A stretch of DNA of 64,000 bases from Acidiphilium acidophilum. GTDB taxonomy: Bacteria; Pseudomonadota; Alphaproteobacteria; Acetobacterales; Acetobacteraceae. The stretch is from the NCBI RefSeq assembly GCF_033842475.1, contig NZ_JAWXYB010000018.1:496001-560000 (forward strand), read 5' to 3'. Made by a program: the position numbers and the translations under genes. The notes under the pieces were generated by a model. That model had not been told where the DNA came from, ran no database searches, and worked only from the letters and a program-made list of their open reading frames with translations. Below, one piece after another: positions 43,995-53,408 of this stretch. Position 1 is the stretch's first letter, and every line of letters begins with the position of its first letter.

Positions 43995-45562
43995 GCCGCA
44001 CCTGCCAGGGTGAACTGCCGCACGCGGGTGGCCGACGGGGGCCTGCTTCGCTCGGGCCGAGTTTCCAGCCAGAAGCGCCAGAGCAGATTGCGCGCCGCGC
44101 GCATGCGGTAGGCGCTCGATGCCCGCAGATCGGATAGGGGTGCGAACTCCTGTTCCAGCGCCGCCATGGCGGCGCGAACACTTTCCTCGGACCATGGCGC
44201 ATCCTGAAGGATCGCCTCGGTCTTCCGGGCACGCCGGACCGTGGCTGCCATGCCACCGAATGCGATGCGGATGTGGCGGACGGTGCCGCCTTCCAGCACC
44301 ACGGCGAGACCGCAGCTGAGGGCGGAGATATCGCAATCGAACCGCTTCGATACTTTATAGGCGCGGATCAGCGTGCCGGGGGCGGGGAGCGGAATTTCGA
44401 TCGCGCGGAGAAACTCGCCGGGGGCGAGATCGTTGCGCATGTAGTCGTGATAGAACGTGCTCAACGGGAGCGACCGGGTTTCCTCGTCGTGCTGGAGGAT
44501 CAGGCGTGCATCGAGCGCCATGAGCACCGGCGCGGTATCGCCGATCGGCGAGCCGTTGGCGATGTTGCCGCCCATGGTTCCGGCGTGGCGCACCGGCGGG
44601 CCGGCAAACCGCACCGCCATTTCCCTGACGTCCGGGATCAGCGCGATCAGTGCGCCCCAGGCATCTTCGAGCGGCACGCCGGCGCCGATCCGCAGCGTGT
44701 CGCCATCGTGTTCGATCATGCGCAGGTCCGCGACATCGCCGAGATAGAGCAGATCGCCGACATCGCGGAACTGCTTGTTGACCCACAGCCCGATATCCGT
44801 GGCACCGGCCAGCAGGCGCGATCCGGGGGTTCGGGCATAGAGCGTGGCGAGGGCGGCGACGGTGCGGGGTGCGGTGAAATGGTCGATGCGAGAGGGTCCG
44901 GTCGCGACGGTCGGGGTGCCGGAGGCCGCATAGGTGAAGATCTCCGGCGTTTCCGCCGCGATCCGGTCGAGAGACGCTTCGATGGGGGCGGTATCGAGCA
45001 GGGCAGGGGGCAGGGTGAACATGCGCTCGCCGGCATCGAGGATCGGGCGGTAGCCGGTACAGCGACAGAGATTTCCGGCGAGCCCATCGGCCAGCGCGGC
45101 ACGGTCCGGCCTGGTGCCCGCCGTCATGTGGTTCACGTAGAGCGCGAACAGCGACATCACGAAGCCCGGCGTGCAGAAGCCGCATTGCGACGCGTGGCAA
45201 TCGACCATCGCCTGCTGGACCGGGTGGAGCGGCGCGCTGGTCATGCGGCTAAGATCCTCGACGGTCAGCAGCGCCTTGCCGTGCAGGGTCGGCAGGAAGC
45301 GGATGCAGGCGTTGATCGGGCGCAGGATCAGGCCACCGGCCCGAATGCCGGATGTCCGCATAGCTGAAGATGGGGCATCCGGCCCGGCGCGTTCCGCCAC
45401 GATGACGGTGCAGGCACCGCAATCCCCTTCGGCGCAACCTTCCTTGGTGCCGGTCCGGTGGGCGGAGGCGCGGAGCCATTCCAGCACGGTGCGGGTGATC
45501 GGCTGATCATCGACCGCGACGATGCGGCCGTCGAAATGGAATTTGATACGCTGCTGCATCAT
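43991..45562 (-). CDS. xdhA: Xanthine dehydrogenase, iron-sulfur/FAD subunit
   Basis: A 523-residue subunit carrying the electron-transfer centres. The first [2Fe-2S] cluster is in KEGCAEGDCGACTVIV, the second in SQCGFCTPGFVMS with NLCRCTGYRPI. The FAD domain follows, with LLAGATDIGLWVNKQ and AGTMGGNIANGSPIGD. It delivers electrons from XdhB to NAD. The start chosen is the first of two adjacent ATGs at 45562; an upstream in-frame ATG at 45592 would add 10 residues. It is divergent from gcl, with the shared motif between them. Confidence 0.95.
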   Translation of the reverse strand: MMQQRIKFHFDGRIVAVDDQPITRTVLEWLRASAHRTGTKEGCAEGDCGACTVIVAERAGPDAPSSAMRTSGIRAGGLILRPINACIRFLPTLHGKALLTVEDLSRMTSAPLHPVQQAMVDCHASQCGFCTPGFVMSLFALYVNHMTAGTRPDRAALADGLAGNLCRCTGYRPILDAGERMFTLPPALLDTAPIEASLDRIAAETPEIFTYAASGTPTVATGPSRIDHFTAPRTVAALATLYARTPGSRLLAGATDIGLWVNKQFRDVGDLLYLGDVADLRMIEHDGDTLRIGAGVPLEDAWGALIALIPDVREMAVRFAGPPVRHAGTMGGNIANGSPIGDTAPVLMALDARLILQHDEETRSLPLSTFYHDYMRNDLAPGEFLRAIEIPLPAPGTLIRAYKVSKRFDCDISALSCGLAVVLEGGTVRHIRIAFGGMAATVRRARKTEAILQDAPWSEESVRAAMAALEQEFAPLSDLRASSAYRMRAARNLLWRFWLETRPERSRPPSATRVRQFTLAGAA

Positions 45563-45661
45563 GCCCTGCGTCTGTTGACGGTGTTCGCGCATGACCCGAT
45601 TGGGGCACGCGAGTGCCAGGGTAATCAAGAACAATCGGCATGCGGAGGCGAAATTGATCGT

Positions 45662-45680
45662 ATAAGCCGCCGCTTATGAT
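45662..45680. promoter_or_regulatory. Shared purine-operon motif, xdhA/gcl copy
   Basis: ATAAG (45662-45666), eight bases, TATGAT (45675-45680) in the 278-base divergent region. It includes a perfect palindrome ATAAGC-CGCC-GCTTAT at 45662-45677. It lies 100 bases upstream of xdhA and 160 bases upstream of gcl, so one site could control both operons. No other clear element is seen in this gap. Confidence 0.65.
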
Positions 45681-45840
45681 GGTGGCATCCTCCGGGCGCC
45701 ACCACGGGATGGAACAATTTAACCTATTGATCCTGTTTCGTTATTCCCCGTCGATTCCGTATCGTGAAAACGATGTTGCAAATCGGGACTCGGCGCGCGA
45801 GGTTGCGGGACGAGACGAACGACAAGGGTGGAAAACGGTC

Positions 45841-47670
45841 ATGGCAAGAATGAGAGCGATCGAGGCGGCGGTGCGTGTGCTGCGGCGCGAGGGGGTCGAT
45901 ACCGCGTTCGGCGTACCCGGTGCGGCGATCAACCCGCTTTATGCGGCATTGAAGGCGGATGGCGGCATCCGCCACATCCTCGCCCGCCATGTCGAGGGCG
46001 CGTCGCACATGGCCGATGGCTATTCGCGGGCCGCACCCGGCAATATCGGCATCTGCATCGGTACGTCGGGTCCGGCGGGAACCGACATGATCACCGGGCT
46101 GTACGCGGCGCAGGCGGATTCCATCCCGATTCTGTGCATCACCGGCCAGGCGCCCCGAGCCAAGCTGTTCAAGGAGGATTTCCAGGCGGTCGATATCGAG
46201 ACCATCGCCAAGGCGGTGACGAAATGGGCGGTCTGCGTGCGGGAACCGGCGCTGGTGCCGATGGTGTTCCAGCAGGCCTTCCACATCATGCGCTCGGGCC
46301 GGCCCGGACCCGTGCTGATCGACCTGCCGATCGACGTGCAGATGGCCGAGATCGAATTCGATGACGAGACCTACGAGCCTCTGCCGGTCCACCGTCCGGC
46401 GGCCTCGCGGCGGCAGGCGGAAAAGGCGATCGCGATGCTCAACGCATCCCAGCGTCCGCTGATCGTCGCAGGGGGCGGGATCATCAATGCCGATGCCGCG
46501 AACCGGCTGGTGGAATTCGCCGAACTCACCGGTGTTCCGGTGATCCCGACGCTGATGGGCTGGGGCACGATCCCAGACGATCATCCGCTGATGGCCGGCA
46601 TGGTCGGGCTGCAGACCTCGCACCGCTACGGCAATGCCAATTTCCTTGAGTCCGATTTCGTCCTCGGCATCGGCAACCGCTGGGCCAACCGCCATACCGG
46701 CTCGGTCGAAACCTACACCAAGGGGCGGAAATTCGTCCATGTCGATATCGAGCCGACCCAGATCGGCCGGGTGTTCGGCCCGGATTTCGGCATCGTGTCC
46801 GATGCCGGGGCGGCGCTGGACCAGTTCATCGCGGTGGCGCGCGATCTGAAGGCGCAGGGCAAGCTGCCGGACCGCACGGACTGGGCCGGTGATTGCGCGC
46901 ACCGCAAATCGGTCATGCTGCGCAAATCGCATTTCGATCAGGTGCCGCTCAAGCCGCAGCGGGTCTATCAGGAGATGAATGAGATTCTGCCGCGAGATAC
47001 CTGTTATGTCACCACGATCGGCCTGTCGCAGATTGCCGGGGCGCAGTTCCTGCGGGTGTATCAGCCGCGCAACTGGATCAATTGCGGTCAGGCCGGCCCG
47101 CTCGGCTGGACCCTGCCTGCGGCGCTCGGCGTGCGCGCCGCCCTGCCGGACAAGACCATCGTGGCCCTCTCCGGCGATTACGATTTCCAGTTCATGCTGG
47201 AGGAACTCGCGGTGGGCGCGCAGCACAAGCTGCCCTATCTGCATGTCGTGGTGAACAATTCCTATCTCGGCCTGATCCGTCAGGCGCAACGCGGCTTCCA
47301 GATGGATTTCGAGGTGAGCCTCGCCTTCGACAACATCAATGCCGGTCCCGATCAGGACGATGTGCGGGGCTACGGTGTCGATCACGTCGCGGTGGCCGAA
47401 GGGCTCGGCTGCAAGGCGATACGGGTGAAAAGCCCCAACGAGTTCAAGGACGCCTTCGCCCGCGCCCATGCGCTGATGGACGAGTTCAAGGTGCCGGTGG
47501 TGCTCGAATTCATCCTCGAACGGGTCACCAACATCGCGATGGGTACCGAGGTGGATGCGGTCAACGAGTTCGAGGAAATCCTCTGCCTCGATCCCAATCT
47601 GTCGCTGCGTTCGAGCCAGGAGATGGGGCGGACCGACCCGAGACCGCTCGAAACCACCGCAAAATCCTGA
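45841..47670 (+). CDS. gcl: Glyoxylate carboligase (tartronate-semialdehyde synthase)
   Basis: Joins two glyoxylates to tartronate semialdehyde and CO2, with ThDP and FAD. The 609-residue protein carries Val51 in RHVEGASHM, the residue that replaces the otherwise universal catalytic Glu of ThDP enzymes and is diagnostic for Gcl. The ThDP motif is [19 protein letters not shown] with [12 protein letters not shown]. The ATG at 45841 gives that Val the standard number. It leads a plus-strand operon with hyi, glxR and glycerate kinase. Its glyoxylate may come from ureides and also from phosphoglycolate made by Rubisco. Confidence 0.96.
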   Translation: MARMRAIEAAVRVLRREGVDTAFGVPGAAINPLYAALKADGGIRHILARHVEGASHMADGYSRAAPGNIGICIGTSGPAGTDMITGLYAAQADSIPILCITGQAPRAKLFKEDFQAVDIETIAKAVTKWAVCVREPALVPMVFQQAFHIMRSGRPGPVLIDLPIDVQMAEIEFDDETYEPLPVHRPAASRRQAEKAIAMLNASQRPLIVAGGGIINADAANRLVEFAELTGVPVIPTLMGWGTIPDDHPLMAGMVGLQTSHRYGNANFLESDFVLGIGNRWANRHTGSVETYTKGRKFVHVDIEPTQIGRVFGPDFGIVSDAGAALDQFIAVARDLKAQGKLPDRTDWAGDCAHRKSVMLRKSHFDQVPLKPQRVYQEMNEILPRDTCYVTTIGLSQIAGAQFLRVYQPRNWINCGQAGPLGWTLPAALGVRAALPDKTIVALSGDYDFQFMLEELAVGAQHKLPYLHVVVNNSYLGLIRQAQRGFQMDFEVSLAFDNINAGPDQDDVRGYGVDHVAVAEGLGCKAIRVKSPNEFKDAFARAHALMDEFKVPVVLEFILERVTNIAMGTEVDAVNEFEEILCLDPNLSLRSSQEMGRTDPRPLETTAKS

Positions 47671-47700
47671 GCGCCCGCGACCAACCAGCACGGAGATCCC

Positions 47701-48489
47701 ATGCCCCGCTTTGCCGCCAATCTGACCATGTTGTTCACCGAACTACCCTTCCTCGACCGGTTCGCCGCCGCGCGCAAAGCGGGATTCGATGCCGTGGAGT
47801 TTCTGTTCCCCTATGCCTTCGGCAAGGACGCACTGAAATCGGCGCTCACCGATAACGGTCTCAGCCTGATCCTGCACAATCTTCCGGCGGGCAACTGGGA
47901 AGGCGGCGAGCGCGGCATTGCTTGCGATCCCGCGCGGCGCGACGAATTCCGCGCCGGGGTCGCGCGGGCGATCGACTACGCCACGGCACTCGGCTGCCCC
48001 AAGGTCAATTGCCTGGCGGGGATCGTGGCAACGGAGAGCGCCGACATCGCCCGCGCCACCCTGATCGAGAACCTGAAATTCGCGGCTGCCGAACTCGACA
48101 AAGCCGGCCTGATGCTTCTGCTGGAGCCGGTCAACACGCGCGATATTCCGGGGTTTTTCGTCAATCGCAGCGCGCAGGCGCTCGCGATCATCGCGGATGT
48201 CGGCGCGCCGAACCTGCGCCTCCAATACGACATCTATCATTCGCAGGTGATGGAGGGCGATCTCGCCCGCAGCATCGAGACCCATTTCGCCCGGATCGGC
48301 CATCTGCAACTCGCCGACAATCCCGGCCGCCACGAGCCCGGCACCGGCGAAATCAACTACGCCTATCTGTTTCGCCGGATCGACGAGCTGGGTTACGATG
48401 GCTGGATCGGCTGCGAATACAAGCCCGCCACCACGACCGAAGCGGGTCTCGGCTGGATCGACCTTTATCGCAAGGAGCATGGCGCGTGA
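47701..48489 (+). CDS. hyi: Hydroxypyruvate isomerase
   Basis: Interconverts hydroxypyruvate and tartronate semialdehyde, cytosolic. The 262-residue TIM-barrel protein begins MPRFAANLTMLFTELPFLDRF, as Hyi proteins do, and has the metal-site residues in LLEPVNTRDIPGFF, LQYDIYHSQVMEGD and GCEYKPATTTEAGLGW. It lies 30 bases after gcl, with GGAG upstream, and overlaps glxR by 4 bases (GTGA). Confidence 0.95.
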   Translation: MPRFAANLTMLFTELPFLDRFAAARKAGFDAVEFLFPYAFGKDALKSALTDNGLSLILHNLPAGNWEGGERGIACDPARRDEFRAGVARAIDYATALGCPKVNCLAGIVATESADIARATLIENLKFAAAELDKAGLMLLLEPVNTRDIPGFFVNRSAQALAIIADVGAPNLRLQYDIYHSQVMEGDLARSIETHFARIGHLQLADNPGRHEPGTGEINYAYLFRRIDELGYDGWIGCEYKPATTTEAGLGWIDLYRKEHGA

Positions 48490-49373
48490 GTAAAATCGGG
48501 TTCATCGGCCTCGGCATCATGGGTAAACCGATGGCGGAGCATCTGCTCGCCGCCGGCCATGAACTGCATGTTCTCAAATCCAGCCGCCAAAGCGCCGCGC
48601 TGATCGCGAAAGGGGCGAAACCCTGCGACGACGCCAAAGCGCTCGCCGCCGCAGCGGAGATCATCATCACCATGGTCCCCGACACGCCCGATGTCGAAAC
48701 CGTGCTGTTCGGCGATTCCGGCGTGGCCGCCGGGCTCGCTCCGGGCAAGATCGTGGTCGATATGAGCTCGATTTCGCCGATCGAGACCAAGGCATTCGCA
48801 AAACGAATCAACGACCTTGGGTGCGACTACCTCGATGCGCCGGTCTCCGGCGGCGAGGTCGGGGCCAAGGCGGCGAGCCTGACCATCATGGTCGGCGGCC
48901 CGGAAAAGACCTTCGAGACGGTGCGGCCGATTTTCGAAAAAATGGGCAGGAACATCACCTTGGTCGGCGGCAATGGCGATGGCCAGACCACCAAGGTCGC
49001 CAATCAGATCATCGTCGCCCTGACCATCGAGGCGGTGGGTGAGGCGCTGGTGTTCGCGTCCAAGGCGGGGGCCGATCCGGCGCGGGTGCGCGCGGCGCTG
49101 ATGGGCGGCTTTGCCAATTCGCGGGTGCTGGAGGTTCATGGCGAACGCATGATCGCCCGCAACGTCACGCCGGGATTCCGGATCGAATTGCACCAGAAGG
49201 ACCTCAACCTCGCTTTGTCCGGCGCGCGCGCACTCGGGGTCAGCCTGCCGAATACCGCGACGTGCCAGGAGTTGTTCAACGCGGCGAGCGCCGCCGGTGG
49301 TGCGGCATGGGATCATTCCGGCATGGTCCGGGTGCTCGAACGCCTCGCCAATCACGAGATCGGCGCGGTCTGA
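48486..49373 (+). CDS. glxR: 2-Hydroxy-3-oxopropionate (tartronate semialdehyde) reductase
   Basis: Reduces tartronate semialdehyde to D-glycerate with NAD(P)H. The 295-residue beta-hydroxyacid dehydrogenase has the Rossmann motif IGFIGLGIMGKPMAEHLL, the substrate loop DAPVSGGEVGAKAASLTIMVGG split around SGGE, and the catalytic Lys in TTKVANQII. The start is GTG at 48486 overlapping the hyi stop. The next gene, glycerate kinase, starts 8 bases downstream. Confidence 0.95.
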   Translation: MSKIGFIGLGIMGKPMAEHLLAAGHELHVLKSSRQSAALIAKGAKPCDDAKALAAAAEIIITMVPDTPDVETVLFGDSGVAAGLAPGKIVVDMSSISPIETKAFAKRINDLGCDYLDAPVSGGEVGAKAASLTIMVGGPEKTFETVRPIFEKMGRNITLVGGNGDGQTTKVANQIIVALTIEAVGEALVFASKAGADPARVRAALMGGFANSRVLEVHGERMIARNVTPGFRIELHQKDLNLALSGARALGVSLPNTATCQELFNAASAAGGAAWDHSGMVRVLERLANHEIGAV

Positions 49374-49381
49374 GGCGCGTC

Positions 49382-50653
49382 ATGGCGCCGGTCGGGCCCG
49401 ACGTACTGGAGCGGATGTTCGCCGCCGCGATCGAGGCGGCGTTACCGGGCCATTGCCTGCCGCCGCATCTGCCGCCCCCGCCGAAAGGCCGCACCATCGT
49501 GATCGGTGCCGGAAAGGCGGCGGCGGCGATGGCGGCGGCGGTCGAACGGCACTGGCCGGAGTCGAGCAGGCTCGAAGGCCTCGTGGTCACCCGCTACGGC
49601 CACGGCGTCGGTCCGCTCGCGCGGATCGAGGTGGTCGAAGCCGCGCATCCAGTGCCCGACGATGCCGGGCAGCGTGCGGCGTCGCGGATGCTCGCGATGG
49701 TCGCGGGTCTCACTGCGGACGATCTGGTGCTCTGCCTGATGTCGGGCGGAGCGTCGGCCCTGCTCGCGCTCCCCGCGCCCGGGATCGACCTTGCGGCGAA
49801 GCAGGCGGTCAATCGCGCGCTGTTGCGCAGCGGTGCCGGGATTCACGACATGAATTGCGTGCGCAAGCACCTTTCGGCGATCAAGGGTGGCCGCCTTGCC
49901 GCCGCCGCCGCACCTGCCGAGATCGTGACGCTGCTGATCTCGGACGTGCCGGGGGACGATCCTTCGGTGATCGGCTCCGGCCCGACCGTGCCGGATGCCA
50001 CCACCAGCGCCGAGGCCAGCGCGATCCTGCGCCGCTACGCGATCGAGCCGCCGCCTGCCGTTGCCGCCTGGCTGGCCGACCCGGCCTCCGAAACCCCCAA
50101 GCCGGGGCATCCCGCGTTCGACCGCGCCCGCACGGTGATGATCGCAACGCCGTTCCGCTCGCTCGAAGCCGCCGCCGCCATCGCGCGCGAGGCCGGGGTC
50201 ACGCCGCTCATTCTCGGCGATGCGATCGAAGGCGAAGCCTGCGAAGTCGCGCGGGTGATGGCCGGGCTCGCCCGCAGCTGCGCCGAGCGTGGTCATCCGG
50301 CATCGCCCCCCTGCATCCTGCTCTCGGGGGGCGAAACCACGGTGACGGTGCGCGGCAAGGGACGGGGCGGGCGCAACGCCGAATTCCTGCTCGCCCTCGC
50401 CGTCGCGCTCGACGGCAACCCCCGGATCTACGCCGTCGCAGGCGATACCGACGGGATCGACGGTACCGAGGATAATGCCGGCGCGCGCCTCGATCCCGAC
50501 ACACTGACCCGCGCCCGCGCCGCCGGGATCGATCCGGTGGCGGCGCTGATCGATAATGACGGATATGGTGTGTTCAGCCGGCTCGACGATCTGATCGTGA
50601 CCGGCCCGACCCGCACCAATGTCAATGATTTCCGGGCGATCCTGATCCGCTGA
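49382..50653 (+). CDS. ttuD: Glycerate 2-kinase (MOFRL family)
   Basis: Phosphorylates D-glycerate to 2-phosphoglycerate, returning ureide- and glyoxylate-derived carbon to central metabolism. The 423-residue protein has IVIGAGKAAAAMAAAVE, VLCLMSGGASALL, LISDVPGDDPSVIGSGPTVPD and the MOFRL-domain C-terminus AVAGDTDGIDGTEDNAGA. It belongs to the TtuD/GckA class, not to GlxK. It closes the gcl operon and is convergent with the 8-oxoguanine deaminase gene. Confidence 0.93.
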   Translation: MAPVGPDVLERMFAAAIEAALPGHCLPPHLPPPPKGRTIVIGAGKAAAAMAAAVERHWPESSRLEGLVVTRYGHGVGPLARIEVVEAAHPVPDDAGQRAASRMLAMVAGLTADDLVLCLMSGGASALLALPAPGIDLAAKQAVNRALLRSGAGIHDMNCVRKHLSAIKGGRLAAAAAPAEIVTLLISDVPGDDPSVIGSGPTVPDATTSAEASAILRRYAIEPPPAVAAWLADPASETPKPGHPAFDRARTVMIATPFRSLEAAAAIAREAGVTPLILGDAIEGEACEVARVMAGLARSCAERGHPASPPCILLSGGETTVTVRGKGRGGRNAEFLLALAVALDGNPRIYAVAGDTDGIDGTEDNAGARLDPDTLTRARAAGIDPVAALIDNDGYGVFSRLDDLIVTGPTRTNVNDFRAILIR

Positions 50654-50663
50654 TCGCGGGCGT

Positions 50664-52004
50664 TCAGATCGCCGATTGCACCTGCCGCGCCGCCTTACGG
50701 TGGTCCGCGATCAGCCCGGCAAGGTCGAGTCCGGGGATCGCCCCATCTATCACCCGCCATTGCCCGCCGATCATCACCCGGTCGGCCCGGTGGGCGCCGC
50801 AGACGATCAGGGCGGCAAGCGGATCGCCCGCGCCGGAGAAGCGGGTTTCATCGAGGGTGAACAGCGCGAGATCGGCCTGCATCCCCGGTGCGAGCCGCCC
50901 GAGATCGGGCCGCCCGAGGCAGTTCGCCGAGCCTTCGGTTGCCCAGCGGATCGGGTCGGCGAATCCGGCGGCACCGATGCCGCCGCGCGCGCGTTGCAGC
51001 AGCAGGGCCTGGCGCAATTCCTGGATCATGTTCGAACCGTCATTCGAGGCCGAGCCATCGACCCCGAGCCCCATGGCGACGCCGCGCCGCTCCATCGCAC
51101 AGACCGGGCACAGGCCCGAGCCGAGCAGCATGTTCGAGGTCGGGCAATGCGCGACACCCATTCCGGCGCGGCCCATGCGCTCCTGTTCGGCGGCGGTGAA
51201 ATGGATGCCGTGGGCGAACCAGGTGTGGTCGGTCAGCCAGCCGAGTTCCTCGACGTAATCGAGCGGGCGCTTGCCGAACCGGGCGAGGCAGAATTCGTTT
51301 TCATCCTCGGTTTCGGCAAGATGGGTATGGAGCCGGACGCCGAGTGCCGTGGCCTGACGGGCAGTCTCGCGCATCAGATCCGCCGAGACCGAGAATGGCG
51401 AACAGGGGGCGAGTGCCACCTGGGTCATCGCGCCCGGGCCGCGCCGATGCCAGCGCTGCACGAGGCGTTCGCCGTCGGCGAGGATGACGTCGATCCGCTG
51501 GGTGACCGATTTCGGCGGCAGGCCGCCATCCTCCTCCGAGAGATCCATCGAGCCCCGGCACAGCACCACCCGCATGCCGAGTGCGGCGGCTTCCTCCATT
51601 TCGATATCGATCGCATCAGGCAGGCTCGCGGGGAACAGATAGTGATGATCCGAGGCGGTGGTGCAGCCCGAGAGCATAAGTTCGGCCAGCGCGATCCGGC
51701 AGGCGAGGCGGAAGGCATGCGGGGTGATCCTCGCCCATACCGGATAGAGCGCGACCAGCCAGTCGAACAGTTTTTTATCGAGGGCGGGGGCGAAGGCGCG
51801 GGTCAGGGTCTGGTAGAAATGATGATGCGTGTTGATCAGTCCGGGCAGCACCACGTGACGGGACGCATCGAAGACTTCATCGACCGGTGCTGCCGGAACC
51901 TCGCCGGGCGCGATGAGTTCGGCGATGATGGCGTCTTCGATGACGAGCCCGGCCTCCGCGCCCTGCGGCATGCCGCCCAGCGGCGTTTTGATCCAGCGGC
52001 GCAT
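50664..52004 (-). CDS. 8-Oxoguanine deaminase-like ATZ/TRZ amidohydrolase
   Basis: A 446-residue amidohydrolase with zinc motif PGLINTHHHFYQTLTRAF, then LCRGSMDLSEEDGGLPP, HTHLAETEDE, WFAHGIHF and VGVDGSASNDGSN-like GLGVDGSASNDGS. This combination marks the 8-oxoguanine/isoguanine deaminase branch within the TRZ/ATZ family and differs from the GuaD at 35817. The product, urate from 8-oxoguanine, would feed PuuD directly. It lies two bases after the porin gene, so it is cotranscribed with the porin and the NCS2 permease. Confidence 0.85.
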   Translation of the reverse strand: MRRWIKTPLGGMPQGAEAGLVIEDAIIAELIAPGEVPAAPVDEVFDASRHVVLPGLINTHHHFYQTLTRAFAPALDKKLFDWLVALYPVWARITPHAFRLACRIALAELMLSGCTTASDHHYLFPASLPDAIDIEMEEAAALGMRVVLCRGSMDLSEEDGGLPPKSVTQRIDVILADGERLVQRWHRRGPGAMTQVALAPCSPFSVSADLMRETARQATALGVRLHTHLAETEDENEFCLARFGKRPLDYVEELGWLTDHTWFAHGIHFTAAEQERMGRAGMGVAHCPTSNMLLGSGLCPVCAMERRGVAMGLGVDGSASNDGSNMIQELRQALLLQRARGGIGAAGFADPIRWATEGSANCLGRPDLGRLAPGMQADLALFTLDETRFSGAGDPLAALIVCGAHRADRVMIGGQWRVIDGAIPGLDLAGLIADHRKAARQVQSAI

Positions 52005-52005
52005 C

Positions 52006-53370
52006 TCAGAAGCCGAAATTCAGCTGGGTGCCAACCGCGACCGCGTGGCGGATGTTCGGGTTCGGCACCGGAATGTCGAACAGGAACTGGTCGGGGTTCA
52101 GCGTCACATCGATATAGGGTTTCAGCGCGATGCCGTGCCACAACGCGATGCCGTAATTGGCCTCGAAGATCTCCTCGGTGTTAGACATATGTTCGGCCCC
52201 GCCATGCGCCGCGATCGTATCGTCGAGCGCACCGGTCACGCGCGGATTGAACACGTAATAGGCCGCCGAAATCCCCGCGGTATCATGGGGCCGGCCGGGA
52301 AACGTGCCCTGCATCACCGCGCCGATCTGGTAATAGGCAGTGACCGGAGCGTGGCCCTCGACCGCGAACTGACCGGCCGCGAACCCCCAGAGCCGCCGGG
52401 CCGCGCCATCCCGCCACAAGACCTGCTGCGCCTGCAGATAGATGACGCTCTGCGCGCCGTCGAGCGCTGGATTGCCACCGGCGAACGCCAGTTTGCCGCC
52501 TGTTGCGGTGTACCGGGCATCGGCGAAGTCGGAGCTGTCGTAATAGAACCCGACATCGTAGCGCCCCGGCATCGAGCTGCCATCGGCCTCTGTGGTGTAA
52601 CCGAATTCGACCGGTACGAACGCTCCGGTGGCACCCTGGAACGACCAGCCATCGTTCCACGGAAAGCCGCCGCCGCCATACTGGCTCGGGTTGGATTCCG
52701 AAACGCCGAGTTTCATGTAGGTCCGCGGCGTCGGGTCAAGCTCCATTTCTCCGCCCCAGACCGCGATCGGGTAGAACGGCTCGTTGCTGTCGGCAGACCA
52801 GTTGAACGGAACCAGATTGCTGCACAGCGAGGATTCGAACTGGCAATACAGCGAGGAGGTTCCGAAGTAATTCGCCAACGTGGTCCGGCCGACGACGTAG
52901 GAGAACGCCCCTCCGGCAAGTTTCTGGCCGAAGGTAAGCTGGGTCAGCCGGGTATGATTGTCCGGCCCGGCGCCCCCGAGGAAGCCGACCGAACTGCCGG
53001 TGAGGTCGTTCACCCCCTGCGGAAAGCCGCCGAACCTGGAGTCGATCGAGAAATCGATGGTGGCGCCCGGGATGTCGGCGAGCTTCGCGAGGTCGAAATT
53101 CGCCCCGAAGGCGAGATCGCTGAAATAGACATTGGCGCGTTTCATGCCACCGCTAACGTTGGCGTAGAGATTACCTTCGTAATAGCCGGTGATGTCGATA
53201 CCCGACTGGTGCAGGCTCTGTTCCGCCGCCGCGATGGCGTGGAGCGGTCCGACTTCGGACTGCGGCGTGGTCTGCGGCGTGGTCTGGGCGGAAGCGATCG
53301 CGGGCAGGATGCCGACAAGGGCGGCAGCGAGCGCAAGGGCGCGGGGATGCCGCTGATGAAAGACGATCAT
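52006..53370 (-). CDS. OprB-like outer-membrane porin
   Basis: A 454-residue carbohydrate-selective (OprB) porin-family protein. The signal peptide ends in PAIASA before QTTPQ. The mature chain has many alternating beta-strand segments and ends in VAVGTQLNFGF, with a terminal Phe as expected for outer-membrane insertion. OprB relatives usually take up sugars. Because it is cotranscribed with a purine permease and a purine deaminase, uptake of purines or ureides is a reasonable inference here. The longer upstream opening reads into the permease and is ignored. Confidence 0.87.
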   Translation of the reverse strand: MIVFHQRHPRALALAAALVGILPAIASAQTTPQTTPQSEVGPLHAIAAAEQSLHQSGIDITGYYEGNLYANVSGGMKRANVYFSDLAFGANFDLAKLADIPGATIDFSIDSRFGGFPQGVNDLTGSSVGFLGGAGPDNHTRLTQLTFGQKLAGGAFSYVVGRTTLANYFGTSSLYCQFESSLCSNLVPFNWSADSNEPFYPIAVWGGEMELDPTPRTYMKLGVSESNPSQYGGGGFPWNDGWSFQGATGAFVPVEFGYTTEADGSSMPGRYDVGFYYDSSDFADARYTATGGKLAFAGGNPALDGAQSVIYLQAQQVLWRDGAARRLWGFAAGQFAVEGHAPVTAYYQIGAVMQGTFPGRPHDTAGISAAYYVFNPRVTGALDDTIAAHGGAEHMSNTEEIFEANYGIALWHGIALKPYIDVTLNPDQFLFDIPVPNPNIRHAVAVGTQLNFGF

Positions 53371-53408
53371 GATCTGGCTTTCTCGATGATGAGGGCTGAA
53401 CGGGACGA

